From: Actinomadura sp. 7K507
GTDB lineage: Bacteria > Actinomycetota > Actinomycetes > Streptosporangiales > Streptosporangiaceae
DNA length: 50,540 bases
Assembly: GCF_004348425.1 (NCBI RefSeq)
Contig: NZ_SMKK01000028.1
Coordinates: 1-50,540 of the forward strand
Direction of reading: 5' to 3'
Below are positions 42,782-50,540 of the stretch, one piece after another. A model generated the notes under the pieces. That model made no database searches and was not told the origin of the DNA. It saw only the letters and a list, made by a program, of their open reading frames with translations. Each line of letters begins with the position of its first letter. Position 1 is the first letter of the stretch. A program made the position numbers and the translations under genes.

Positions 42782-43720
42782 ATGGTGGACGGCATGGAAG
42801 GCGACACCCTGTACACGATCGGGGAACTGGCGCGCCGCACCGGCCTTCCGGTGCGGACGATCCGGTTCTACTCCGATGCCGGCGTGGTGCCGGCGACCTC
42901 CCGTACCGCCGCCGGATACCGGCTGTACGACGTGGAGGCCGTCGCGCGCCTCGATCTGGTGCGGACGCTGCGCGACCTCGGCGTCGATCTCGGCACGGTC
43001 CGGCGGGTGCTGGACCGCGAGATCGGCGTCGGGGAGGTCGCGACGACGCACGCCGAGGCGCTGGACGTGCAGATCCGGACGCTCCGGCTGCGCCGGGCCG
43101 TGCTGCGGGCGGTCGCCAAACGAGGATCCAGTCCCGAGGAGATCGAACTCATGCACAAACTCGCGAGGCTCTCGGACGAGGAGCGGCGGCGCATCATCAC
43201 CGACTTCATCGACGAGTCGTTCGCCGGGCTCGACGTGGACCCGGGCTTCGAGGCGAAGATGCGGTCCGCGCTGCCGGAGCTGCCCGACGACCCCGAGCCC
43301 GAGCAGGTCGACGCCTGGGTCGAACTGGCCGAACTCGTCGGCGACCCCGGTTTCCGGACGTCGGTGCGGCGGATGGCCGAGGCCCAGGCCGCCGAGATCG
43401 GGAAGGGCGCCTACCCCGAGGACGCGGCAGGCATCGGCCAGGCGACGGGGGAGAAGATCGCGGCGGCGATGGCCGACGGGATCGAGCCGGGTTCGGACGC
43501 CGCCCGCCCCGTCGTCGACGAGCTGGTGGCCATGTACGCGGAGGCGTACGGCACCACGGACAGCGCCGAGTTCAGGCGCGAGCTGCTGCGGCGGACGGAG
43601 ATCGGCACCGACCCGCGCGCGGAACGGTACTGGCAGCTGATCGCCACCATCAACGGCTGGCCCGTCTGGCCCGCGATGACACCGTCGTTCGAATGGTTCA
43701 TCGAAGCCCTGCGCGACTGA
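42782..43720 (+). CDS. MerR-family transcriptional regulator with large effector domain
   Basis: The 312-residue protein has a MerR winged helix at residues about 10-80 (YTIGELARRTGLPVRTIRFY, SDAGVVPATSRTAAGYRLYD, then VEAVARLDLVRTLRDLGVDL), with a coiled-coil helix to about 110. The C-terminal 200 residues are helical and contain no metal-binding cysteines, so a small organic ligand is more likely than a metal. ATG 42782 is used; ATG 42794 is possible. Its final codons, ALRD and stop, form the first unit of the tandem repeat that follows. Confidence 0.92.
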   Translation: MVDGMEGDTLYTIGELARRTGLPVRTIRFYSDAGVVPATSRTAAGYRLYDVEAVARLDLVRTLRDLGVDLGTVRRVLDREIGVGEVATTHAEALDVQIRTLRLRRAVLRAVAKRGSSPEEIELMHKLARLSDEERRRIITDFIDESFAGLDVDPGFEAKMRSALPELPDDPEPEQVDAWVELAELVGDPGFRTSVRRMAEAQAAEIGKGAYPEDAAGIGQATGEKIAAAMADGIEPGSDAARPVVDELVAMYAEAYGTTDSAEFRRELLRRTEIGTDPRAERYWQLIATINGWPVWPAMTPSFEWFIEALRD

Positions 43721-43790
43721 CGGCCCTGCGCGACTGACGGCCCTGCGCGACTGACGGGCCTGCGCGACTGACGGGCCTGCGTGACTGACG
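43706..43790 (+). repeat. five tandem 17-base repeats starting at the merR stop
   Basis: GCCCTGCGCGACTGACG occurs at 43706-43722, 43723-43739 and 43740-43756, then with small changes at 43757-43773 (GGCCTGC) and 43774-43790 (GGCCTGCGTG). The first unit contains the last four codons and the stop of merR, so each copy carries a TGA. A 17-base period shifts the frame each time. Confidence 0.9.
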
Positions 43791-43800
43791 GGGCGCGCAG

Positions 43801-45270
43801 TTAGGAAGGCGCTGGGACGCCGGCGTGGTGACGGCCGCGCCAGCGTCCCAGCGAGATCACGTCGTTCGCGCCGTCGAGGAAACCTCCGGCCGGATCGTCC
43901 ACCCCGTCCGACCTGACCACGTCCGCGGACGGTCGCAGGATCTCCCACACCACCAGGGCCGCCAGCGCCAGCACCGTGAGGAACCGCGCGAGCAGCGCGA
44001 GGTGGTAGACCTCCTGGCTGATGCCGCCCTCGGGCGCGTCGAAGGCCAGCACCGCCGACAGCGTGTCCGCGAGGTACGCGCCCTCGGTCTGCGCGGAGAC
44101 CGACAGCAGGAACCACCAGATGCCGAAGAAGTAGATGATCTCGCCGATCTGCCAGACCACGAACGCCGGCAGCTTCGGACGCGCCAGGACGACGAGCGGC
44201 AGCAGCCACAGCACGTACTGCGGCGACCAGACCTTGTTCGGCAGCATGAACGCGACCAGTACGAGGAACATCAGCTGCGGCAGGCGCGGCCGGCGCGGCG
44301 CGGCCAGCGCGAGGACGGCGATCCCGGCGGCCAGGACGAGGAACGTGCCCGTGCCGAGGAGATTGAGCAGCCCGGTCTCGGACGACACGTTCTCCAGCCC
44401 GTGCTCCTGGAGGAAGAAGAAGATCGACCCCCAGTCGATCCCGCGTCCCTGGCTGAAGGAGTAGAACTCCTTCCACCCGTCCCACGCGAACAGCATCACG
44501 GGCAGGTTGACCGCCAGCCAGGCGCCCGCGGTGCCGGCGAGCATCCGTCCCAACGCGCGCCACTGCCCGGCGCGCACGCACAGCAGGACCAGCGGGCCGA
44601 GGAACAGCAGCGGGTAGAACTTCGCCGCGATCGCCAACCCGAGCAGCACGCCCGCGAGCGCCGGGCGGCGGGCCGACCAGGCGGCGAGGGCCAGCGCGGA
44701 CAGCGCCACCGCGAGCAGGTCCCAGTTGATGTACGCGGTGAGCAGCAGGGACGGGGACAGCGCCACCATCAGGCCCGCGCGGAGCGAGCGCCGCCCGGCG
44801 ACGTACGCGGTGGCGAGGACGGCCACGACAGCGAGGACGGCGAGCAGCAGCGCGGTGATGTTGAAGAACGCCATCCCGCGGGCGCTCTCGTCGAACGGCT
44901 GCGCCAGCCAGGCGACCACCTGCATGAAGGCACCGGAAAGGACCGGGTACTCCACGTACTGGATGTCGGAACCGGTGGCGGTCAGCGCGTCGAAGTACGG
45001 GGTCTTGCCTTCACTCAGACCGCGCACGTAGTAGAGCGGATAGATGTCGGTGTAGCAGGCGTTCGTCGTCGTCTGGATGAAATCGAACTTCGCCGATGCG
45101 CAGGGCTGCTTCTGCAGCCAGCCGAGCAGGCACACGAACGCGGTGAGGCCCGTCAGCACCGGCGCGAGCCGCCGGAGCCGGCCGGGGCCGTCCGCCTCGC
45201 CGCTGTCGCTGTCGCTGCCGGTGTCGGTGTCGGCGGCGGCCATTTCGAGCCTCTCGGATGACGACGACAT
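43801..45270 (-). CDS. GT87-like integral membrane glycosyltransferase (DUF2029)
   Basis: The 489-residue protein has about 10-12 helices and features of polyprenol-phosphate-mannose-dependent mannosyltransferases: an early outside loop with acidic residues (ACYTDIYPLYYVRGLSEGKTPYFD), YVEYPVLSGAFMQVVAWLA, YINWDLLAVALSALALA, LGLAIAAKFYPLLFLGPL and a late NKVWSPQYVLWLLPL. Such enzymes extend cell-envelope glycolipids or glycans outside the membrane. ATG 45270 is preferred to TTG 45279. The gene lies directly downstream of ponA, as does Rv0051 in the mycobacterial order, so a cell-wall role fits. Confidence 0.85.
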   Translation of the reverse strand: MSSSSERLEMAAADTDTGSDSDSGEADGPGRLRRLAPVLTGLTAFVCLLGWLQKQPCASAKFDFIQTTTNACYTDIYPLYYVRGLSEGKTPYFDALTATGSDIQYVEYPVLSGAFMQVVAWLAQPFDESARGMAFFNITALLLAVLAVVAVLATAYVAGRRSLRAGLMVALSPSLLLTAYINWDLLAVALSALALAAWSARRPALAGVLLGLAIAAKFYPLLFLGPLVLLCVRAGQWRALGRMLAGTAGAWLAVNLPVMLFAWDGWKEFYSFSQGRGIDWGSIFFFLQEHGLENVSSETGLLNLLGTGTFLVLAAGIAVLALAAPRRPRLPQLMFLVLVAFMLPNKVWSPQYVLWLLPLVVLARPKLPAFVVWQIGEIIYFFGIWWFLLSVSAQTEGAYLADTLSAVLAFDAPEGGISQEVYHLALLARFLTVLALAALVVWEILRPSADVVRSDGVDDPAGGFLDGANDVISLGRWRGRHHAGVPAPS

Positions 45271-45311
45271 GGACAGCAAGACTATTGGTCATCGCGCCCG
45301 CCCCGGGCCGC

Positions 45312-45358
45312 CCGTCCCGGAAATTGGGACGGCCCGGAACCACCATGGGCTCCGGGCC
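45312..45358 (-). terminator. two overlapping stem-loops between ponA and the GT87 gene
   Basis: CCGTCCC (45312-45318) pairs with GGGACGG (45326-45332), and GGCCCGGA (45331-45338) pairs with TCCGGGCC (45351-45358). The stems share two bases, so the full forms exclude each other. They lie in the 152-base gap on the shared strand and may terminate ponA or limit read-through into the glycosyltransferase. Confidence 0.45.
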
Positions 45359-45422
45359 GCTCTATGGGCCGCTCTATCCGGACCGCTCCATCCGGGCGGA
45401 TCGGGACGGTGTCCCGCCCGCC

Positions 45423-48137
45423 TTAGTTACGCGGGCGGTTCTGGTTGGGGTCGTCTGGTTCTTCCTGATCCCGGCAGGCGGGATCGTTCCTGTGCTGGGG
45501 TTGCGCGCACCACCAGTCCCGGTCCCCCTCGGGGGGGATGTTGGGATTGCAGCCGGCGGGCAGGCCCAGCTGATTGCAGGGCTCCCCCTGCCCGGGCGGA
45601 GTCGTCGGCGTGTTGGTCGGGCTCGGCGAGTCCGACGGGCAGCCCGGCCGCTGGTTCGGCTGGCCCGGCCGGCACGAGGGCGACGTGCTGGGGGTCGGCG
45701 ACGTCGTGGGCTCCGGCGCCTGGGTCGGCTTCGCCCACGGGGCGATCTCGCCGCCGTTGACCGGCGGGGGGAACTGCGTGACCGGCCTGTTCTCCAGGGC
45801 CTTCGTCATGAACTTCTTGAACAGGTCGGCGGGGACCGTACCACCGTAGACCTGGCTGTAGTTGCCCACGCCGATCAGCGACTTGCGGTTCCCCTTCTTG
45901 TCCTGGCGCCACATCGCCGACGCGGTCACGAGCTCCGGCGTGTAACCGACGAACCAGGCCGACTTGTTCTCGTCCGTCGTACCGGTCTTGCCGGCGACCG
46001 GGCGGGCACCGAGGCTCGCGCGCTCACCGGTACCGGACGAGACGACCGCGCGCATCGCGGACGTGGCGTCCGCCGCGACACCCGCGGAGAACGCCTGCGT
46101 CGGCGTCTCGTACGGCAGCTTCTCCAGGACGTTCCCGTCCTCGTTCGTGATCGGGTTGCCCTGGTTGTCGGAGACCGACTTGATCACGTGGGCCTGCCGG
46201 TGCTTGCCCTCCGCGGCGAACGTCGAATAGACCGAGGCCATCGTGACCGATGTCGTGTCGATGACGCCGAGGGGCAGCGAGGTGTAGTTGGCGTTGAGGT
46301 TCTCGGTGTCCTTGGGGATGCCCATCTTCTTGGCCATCTCCACGACATTGGACAACTGGACCTTCTGCCCCAGCTCGACGTACGACGTGTTGATCGACAT
46401 CGCCGTCATCTCTTTGATGGTGTAGACGCCGTTCTCCGCGCGGTTGTCGTTGGTGAACGTCGCACCGTTGATCGTCCGCTTGTAGCTGCCGTCCATCGTC
46501 GTGTTCAGGCTGATGCCCTGGTCGAGGGCCGTGGCCAGCACGATCGGCTTGAACGACGAACCGGGCTGCACGTTGCCCTGGAAGGAGTTGTCGAACTGCT
46601 GCTTGCGGAAGTCGGGGCCGCCGTAGGCGGCCACCACACCACCCGACTTCGGGTCGACCGCCGTCAGCGCGAACTGGATGTCGTTGCCGAGCCCGTTCTC
46701 TTTCCTGATCTGCTTGACGGCCTTGTTGGTGTAGTCCTGCAACCCCTTGTTGAACGTGGTCTTGATCTTCAGGCCGCCGGTCTCCAGCATCTGCTCGCTG
46801 ACGCCCAGCGACTTCAGTTCCGCGATGACCCGGGCCTCCAGGTAGCCGGCGTTCGGGTCGTCCGGGACGTCGCTCCAGTTCTCCTGCGTCTGCGGGAACT
46901 TCATCCCCGCGCGCTTGCCCGAGTCGAGCCAGTCCTGCTCGACCATCCCGTCGAGGACGTAGTTCCAGCGGTCGATCAGCGCCTGCTTGGCCGGGTTGGA
47001 CGCCGGGCCGAACGTGGCGAAGTAACCGGGACGCTGGATCATCGCGGCGAGCATCGCCGCCTCGGACTCGTTGATCTTGTCGACGGGCTTGTGGAAGTAG
47101 GCGCGGGAGGCCGCCTGGACGCCGTACGACCGGCGCCCGAACGGGACCGTGTTCAGGTACAGCTCAAGGATCTTCTCCTTCTCCATCTCCCTGCCGAGAC
47201 GGATGGAGATCAGGATCTCCTTGAACTTGCGGCTGACCGTGCGGTCCCGGCTGAGGCTCGCGTAGTAGTTCCGGGCCATCTGCTGAGTGATCGTCGAAGC
47301 GCCCGCGATGTCACCGCCGGTCGCCGCCCGGAACATCGCGCCCGCGATGCCGGTCGGGGAGATGCCCGGCTCGGTCCAGAAGCCCCGGTCCTCGGCCGCG
47401 AGGATCGCGTTCTGGACGTGCTTCGGGACCTTGTCCAGCGGGACGTTCTCGCGGTGCGTGCCGATCCGCGCGAGCGGCGAACCGTCCGCGTAGGTGATCA
47501 CCGACTCCTGCCGGATCGCGTCCTGCTGCTTCTCCGTCGGGATGGGGGTGTTGGCGTACGCGACGACGACGAGCACGGACGTGGCGAGGATCAGCACGCC
47601 GACGACGGCGACGATGATCTTCCAGGACGGTATGTAGCGCCGCCAGCCGCTCTGTTCCGGATCGTCCGGCTTCTTGGACCGCTTGCCGCGGCCCTCGTCT
47701 CCCCAGAAGCCGCCGTCCCCGGAACCCCCGGGACCGCCGCGCCCGCCCGGACCCCCGGGACCGCCAGGTCCGCCGGGTCCGCCGGGCCCGCCGGGCCCGC
47801 GTCCACCGGGACCGCCAGGTCCGCCGGGCCCGCGTCCACCGGGAACGCCCGGTCCGCCGGGACCGCCACGGCCTCCGGGACGTCCACCCGGGCCCGAACG
47901 CATGGCCGATGAGGAACCGCGGCGCTTGCCGCCGCCGCCGGGTGCGCCCACCCTCGCGGGGCCGCCGCCCCGGCCGCCCGGCCTGCCGCCGGGGCGCGGG
48001 CCCTTGCCGGGCGCGGGCGAGCCGGACGGTCCGCCACGCGGCCCACCGGCGGGCGCGCCCGGACCGCCGGGACGGGGGGCTCCCCTCCGGCCGGGGCCAT
48101 CTCCGTGTTCCGGTCCGTATCGGCTTGGGTTACTCAC
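45423..48137 (-). CDS. ponA: class A penicillin-binding protein (PonA-like)
   Basis: The 904-residue protein is a bifunctional peptidoglycan synthase. A cytoplasmic tail of about 170 residues is extremely Gly/Pro/Arg-rich, with collagen-like GPGGPGG repeats at about 83-138. One membrane helix is at 173-194. The GT51 transglycosylase has catalytic Glu249 (AILAAEDRGFW) and STITQQMARNYY. The transpeptidase has Ser527 (SSFK), SIN (581-583) and KTGTTD. A Pro/Ser/Thr-rich outside tail with paired cysteines (CNQLGLPAGCNPN, WWCAQPQHRNDPACRDQ) ends the protein. It makes and crosslinks glycan strands. ATG 48137 follows GGAG-type sequence. The gene lies in tandem with another PBP gene upstream. Confidence 0.96.
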   Translation of the reverse strand: MSNPSRYGPEHGDGPGRRGAPRPGGPGAPAGGPRGGPSGSPAPGKGPRPGGRPGGRGGGPARVGAPGGGGKRRGSSSAMRSGPGGRPGGRGGPGGPGVPGGRGPGGPGGPGGRGPGGPGGPGGPGGPGGPGGRGGPGGSGDGGFWGDEGRGKRSKKPDDPEQSGWRRYIPSWKIIVAVVGVLILATSVLVVVAYANTPIPTEKQQDAIRQESVITYADGSPLARIGTHRENVPLDKVPKHVQNAILAAEDRGFWTEPGISPTGIAGAMFRAATGGDIAGASTITQQMARNYYASLSRDRTVSRKFKEILISIRLGREMEKEKILELYLNTVPFGRRSYGVQAASRAYFHKPVDKINESEAAMLAAMIQRPGYFATFGPASNPAKQALIDRWNYVLDGMVEQDWLDSGKRAGMKFPQTQENWSDVPDDPNAGYLEARVIAELKSLGVSEQMLETGGLKIKTTFNKGLQDYTNKAVKQIRKENGLGNDIQFALTAVDPKSGGVVAAYGGPDFRKQQFDNSFQGNVQPGSSFKPIVLATALDQGISLNTTMDGSYKRTINGATFTNDNRAENGVYTIKEMTAMSINTSYVELGQKVQLSNVVEMAKKMGIPKDTENLNANYTSLPLGVIDTTSVTMASVYSTFAAEGKHRQAHVIKSVSDNQGNPITNEDGNVLEKLPYETPTQAFSAGVAADATSAMRAVVSSGTGERASLGARPVAGKTGTTDENKSAWFVGYTPELVTASAMWRQDKKGNRKSLIGVGNYSQVYGGTVPADLFKKFMTKALENRPVTQFPPPVNGGEIAPWAKPTQAPEPTTSPTPSTSPSCRPGQPNQRPGCPSDSPSPTNTPTTPPGQGEPCNQLGLPAGCNPNIPPEGDRDWWCAQPQHRNDPACRDQEEPDDPNQNRPRN
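47724..47891 (-). repeat. collagen-like Gly-Pro-Gly coding repeats in ponA
   Basis: About 56 codons of the cytoplasmic tail repeat GPGG, with occasional RGPGG and VPGG variants. The DNA shows imperfect 9- and 18-base units around GGTCCGCCGGG, and one longer block (about 47795-47845) is nearly duplicated. Slippage would change tail length without affecting the catalytic domains. Confidence 0.8.
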
Positions 48138-48343
48138 GCGACCTCATCAAACTGGGGTACGGCTGTGCGTCGTCAGAGAGTACTGCGCACCCGGTGGCGC
48201 GGGGGCCGATGGGACAAGGCTTTCCGCTCCCCGGCCGTCCGGACGCGCTTGATCATGCCCGCTGGCGTGCGGCAATCCGCGAACATGCTTCATGTCACAC
48301 CACCGCCTCCACCAGGAGGTTCGGACAGAGGACCCTCCGGGGT

Positions 48344-50540
48344 TCATTCCGGAGGCCTTGACAAGGGCAACAGCGGCACGATGCCCGCCGTGTTGGGCTG
48401 GTTGTTGGGCTCCACGCCCCGGCCGCCCCGCCTGCCGCGGCAGGCCTGGTCGCCCTGGTGAAGCTGGCACCACCACCGCGGCGGCGGGTTGCTCGGCGGC
48501 TTGTTCGGGTCGCAGTCGCCGTTCTCGAACGGCGACCGGCACGCCGGCTTGCCGCGGCCGTCACCGTCGTCGCCGTCGTCGCCGTCACCGTCGCCCTGGC
48601 AGCGCGGGTCGAACCGGCCGATCGGCTCGTCGCACCACGGCGGCCTGTCGTCCTTCTTCTTCGGCGGCTTCGCCCACTTCTGCACGATCCCGCCCCACGC
48701 CGGCGGCGGGAACTGCTGCACCTCGATGCCCTGCATGGCGTTCGTCATGTAGGAGTTCCAGATGCGGGCGGGGATCGTTCCGCCCTCCACCGTGCCGATC
48801 CCGGGCAGGACCACCGACTTCTTCTTCCCGTCCGGCCCGGTGTCGTCGTTGAAGAGCGTCACGGCCGTGGAGATCTGCGGGGTGTACCCGACGAACCATG
48901 CCGCGACGTTCCGGTCGGTGGTACCGGTCTTGCCGGCCGCCGGACGGTTCGGCAGCGCCGCCGCCGTCGCGGTCCCGCCCTTGACGACCTGTTGCATCGC
49001 GTACGTGGCGTCCGCGGCGACCTTCGCGTCGAAGACCCGGCGCTTCTCGTACTTCGGCTTCAGCCGGACCGTCTTGTTGTCGGACTCCTTGACCTGCCGG
49101 ATCACGTGCGGCTGGTGGTACACGCCGCCGTTGGCGAACACCGCGTAGCCCGCCGCCTGCTCGATCGGCCGGATGTTGTTGACGCCCAGCGCGAGGTTCA
49201 GGCAGCAGTCGTGCGGGGCCAGCAGGTCCTTCGCGATACCGGCGTCGGTCTCGGTCTTGATCACCGCTTCGATGCCGACCTTGCCCATCAGCTGGATGAA
49301 CGCGGTGTTGACCGAGTCCTGCGTCGCCTTGACCATGTCGACCGGTGTGCCCACGTCATGGGTGTTGGGGACGATCGAGGCATTCGGATCGTCCTTCGAC
49401 ACCACGCTGCCGTCCGGGCCGATCGGCGTCTTCGACCGTCCCTCAAGGGTGCTCTTCAGGCTGTAGTTCTGCTTCAGCGCCGTCGCCAGCACGTACGGCT
49501 TCATCGCCGACCCGCCCTGCGCCGAGCCCTGCCACACGTTGTTGAAGGACTGGTCGAGATAGTCTGGCCCGCCGTAGAAGGCCACGACCTCCCCGTTCGC
49601 GCTGTTCACCGACACCAGCCCGACACGGATCTTCTTCTTCGCGAGCTTCTTCGGGTTCACCTGCGGGACGGTCTTCTCGGCCGCCCTCCTGGCCATCGCC
49701 ATCCGCTTGCGGTTGAAGGTGGTGTAGACGCGCAGGCCCCTGGTCGTCAGCTCCTTCTCGTCGATCCCCTGCCTGCGGAGCTCCTCCTGGGCGCGCATCA
49801 GCATGTAGCCGCGCTGGCCGCCGTACAGCTGGTCGCTGGTGCCGGCCCTATTGATCTTGGGCAGGCCCTTCTGGATGTGCTTGCTGGCATCGGCCTGGCT
49901 GAGCTTGCCCATCGAGACCATGCCGTTGAGCGTGTACTCGTACCTGCCGGTCGCCCACTTCTCGTTCGCCTTGGCGGCCGGGTCGCGGTTCGGGTTCTGG
50001 ATGATGCCGCCGAGGACGGCCGCCTGGTCGGGGTTGAGCTTCCACACGTCCGTCCCGAAGTACTCGCGCGAAGCGGCCTGGATGCCGTAGGTGTTGCGGC
50101 CCATATAGATCGTGTTGAGGTACAGCTTGAGGATCTCGTCCTTGGTGTGCTTGTCCTCCAGCTTCATCGCGATGAACAGCTCCTTGAACTTCCGGCTCAT
50201 CGTCCGGTTGTTCGGGTCGGAGTAGTAGTTCTTCGCCAGCTGCTGTGTGATCGTCGACCCGCCGCCCGACCCGCCGGTCAGGTTGTCCCACACCGCACGC
50301 GTGGTGCCCTTGACCGAGAAGCCCGGGTCGGTGCGGAAGCTGCGGTTCTCCGCCGCCAGCACCGCATTCCGGACGTGCGGCGGAATCTTCTCCAGCTCGA
50401 CGCTCTGCCGCTTCTTGCCGACCCGGCCGATCTCCGTGCCGTCGGTGTAGTAGAAGATCGACGCCTGGTCCTCGACGCCCGCCACCGTGGGCTCCTCGGG
50501 CGTCGGCGTGTTCGCGTACGCGACCCAGATCAGCGTGACG
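48344..50540 (-). CDS. class A penicillin-binding protein, 5' end beyond the window
   Basis: The visible 732 residues begin at the end of the membrane helix (VTLIWVAYANTP) and cover a GT51 domain and a transpeptidase domain. The GT51 part has catalytic Glu in VLAAENRSFRTDPGF, then GGGSTITQQLAKNYY and LYLNTIYMGRNTYGIQAASR. The transpeptidase has Ser in GGSAMKPYVLA, SVN in QDSVNTAF and KTGTTD. The outside tail is acidic and cysteine-containing (PWCDEPIGRFDPRCQ, a DGDGDDGDDG run, WWCQLHQGDQACRGRR). The WWC...ACR end resembles that of the PonA protein next door, so the two are tandem paralogues that share tail design but have diverged catalytic domains. Confidence 0.94.
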   Translation of the reverse strand, partial: VTLIWVAYANTPTPEEPTVAGVEDQASIFYYTDGTEIGRVGKKRQSVELEKIPPHVRNAVLAAENRSFRTDPGFSVKGTTRAVWDNLTGGSGGGSTITQQLAKNYYSDPNNRTMSRKFKELFIAMKLEDKHTKDEILKLYLNTIYMGRNTYGIQAASREYFGTDVWKLNPDQAAVLGGIIQNPNRDPAAKANEKWATGRYEYTLNGMVSMGKLSQADASKHIQKGLPKINRAGTSDQLYGGQRGYMLMRAQEELRRQGIDEKELTTRGLRVYTTFNRKRMAMARRAAEKTVPQVNPKKLAKKKIRVGLVSVNSANGEVVAFYGGPDYLDQSFNNVWQGSAQGGSAMKPYVLATALKQNYSLKSTLEGRSKTPIGPDGSVVSKDDPNASIVPNTHDVGTPVDMVKATQDSVNTAFIQLMGKVGIEAVIKTETDAGIAKDLLAPHDCCLNLALGVNNIRPIEQAAGYAVFANGGVYHQPHVIRQVKESDNKTVRLKPKYEKRRVFDAKVAADATYAMQQVVKGGTATAAALPNRPAAGKTGTTDRNVAAWFVGYTPQISTAVTLFNDDTGPDGKKKSVVLPGIGTVEGGTIPARIWNSYMTNAMQGIEVQQFPPPAWGGIVQKWAKPPKKKDDRPPWCDEPIGRFDPRCQGDGDGDDGDDGDGRGKPACRSPFENGDCDPNKPPSNPPPRWWCQLHQGDQACRGRRGGRGVEPNNQPNTAGIVPLLPLSRPPE

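Noticed and set aside
43825..45261. Long plus-strand frame over the GT87 gene
   Set aside because: Highly charged shadow of a membrane protein; the minus strand has coherent membrane helices and family motifs.
47724..47891. CRISPR-like array
   Set aside because: The repeats are in-frame Gly-Pro codons without unique spacers; they encode the PonA tail.

Overview
The window is very GC-rich and densely coded, with many GTG starts and several likely leaderless transcripts, which points to an actinomycete. The order PBP, ponA, GT87 membrane glycosyltransferase, rpsF-ssb-rpsR-rplI, dnaB matches the oriC-proximal block known from mycobacteria and streptomycetes. The gene mix (DUF397/Scr1 regulators, MmyB-like XRE regulators, the IS630 type) suggests a Streptosporangiales-like genus such as Actinomadura; that genus guess is inference.

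Layout. 1-2.5 kb: a DNA-repair run on the minus strand (ada-alkA fusion, ogt, then a dnaN-like sliding clamp cut by the window edge). 2.5-13 kb: small regulator/enzyme pairs (TetR with a membrane protein and a SnoaL-like protein, an MFS pump with a divergent XRE regulator, a methyltransferase, a second XRE regulator, an SDR, an ECF sigma factor with a membrane partner, a mycothiol-dependent-enzyme-like protein, a DHFR-like reductase). Two decayed genes lie here: a YrdB/DUF2568-like gene and an alpha/beta hydrolase, each with both ends kept and the middle lost. 13-16.5 kb: an IS630 relic, a PadR-VOC pair between two copies of the IS right end, and an eroded Scr1/DUF397/ATPase regulatory triad. 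16.5-26.7 kb: a beta-propeller membrane protein, MarR, an ArsR-SRPBCC-DHFR operon, a two-gene membrane/NDH-2 unit sharing an unrecognised membrane module, and WYL regulator divergent from an epoxide hydrolase. 26.7-32.2 kb: a secreted lipoprotein of the protein-arginine deiminase family, a NarL-type two-component pair, and a rifampin monooxygenase (rox).

32.3-50.5 kb is core genome: dnaB carrying an intein in its P-loop, a cluster of DnaA-box-like sequences upstream of it, a MATE pump, a small SOS-box gene, a PGRP-type amidase, a near-perfect parS site, rplI-rpsR-ssb-rpsF, another small SOS-box gene, endonuclease IV, a DUF4190 protein, barstar, MerR, the GT87 enzyme and two tandem class A penicillin-binding proteins.

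Themes. DNA-damage functions recur (ada-alkA, ogt, nfo, and three promoters that place GAAC-N4-GTTC-type boxes next to the -10 with an ATG inside the box). Many one-regulator/one-target pairs have visible palindromic operators. The most notable items are the class 3 intein in DnaB with a damaged second LAGLIDADG motif, the arginine deiminase lipoprotein next to a two-component system, and the membrane module repeated three times in one protein and fused to NDH-2 in its neighbour.
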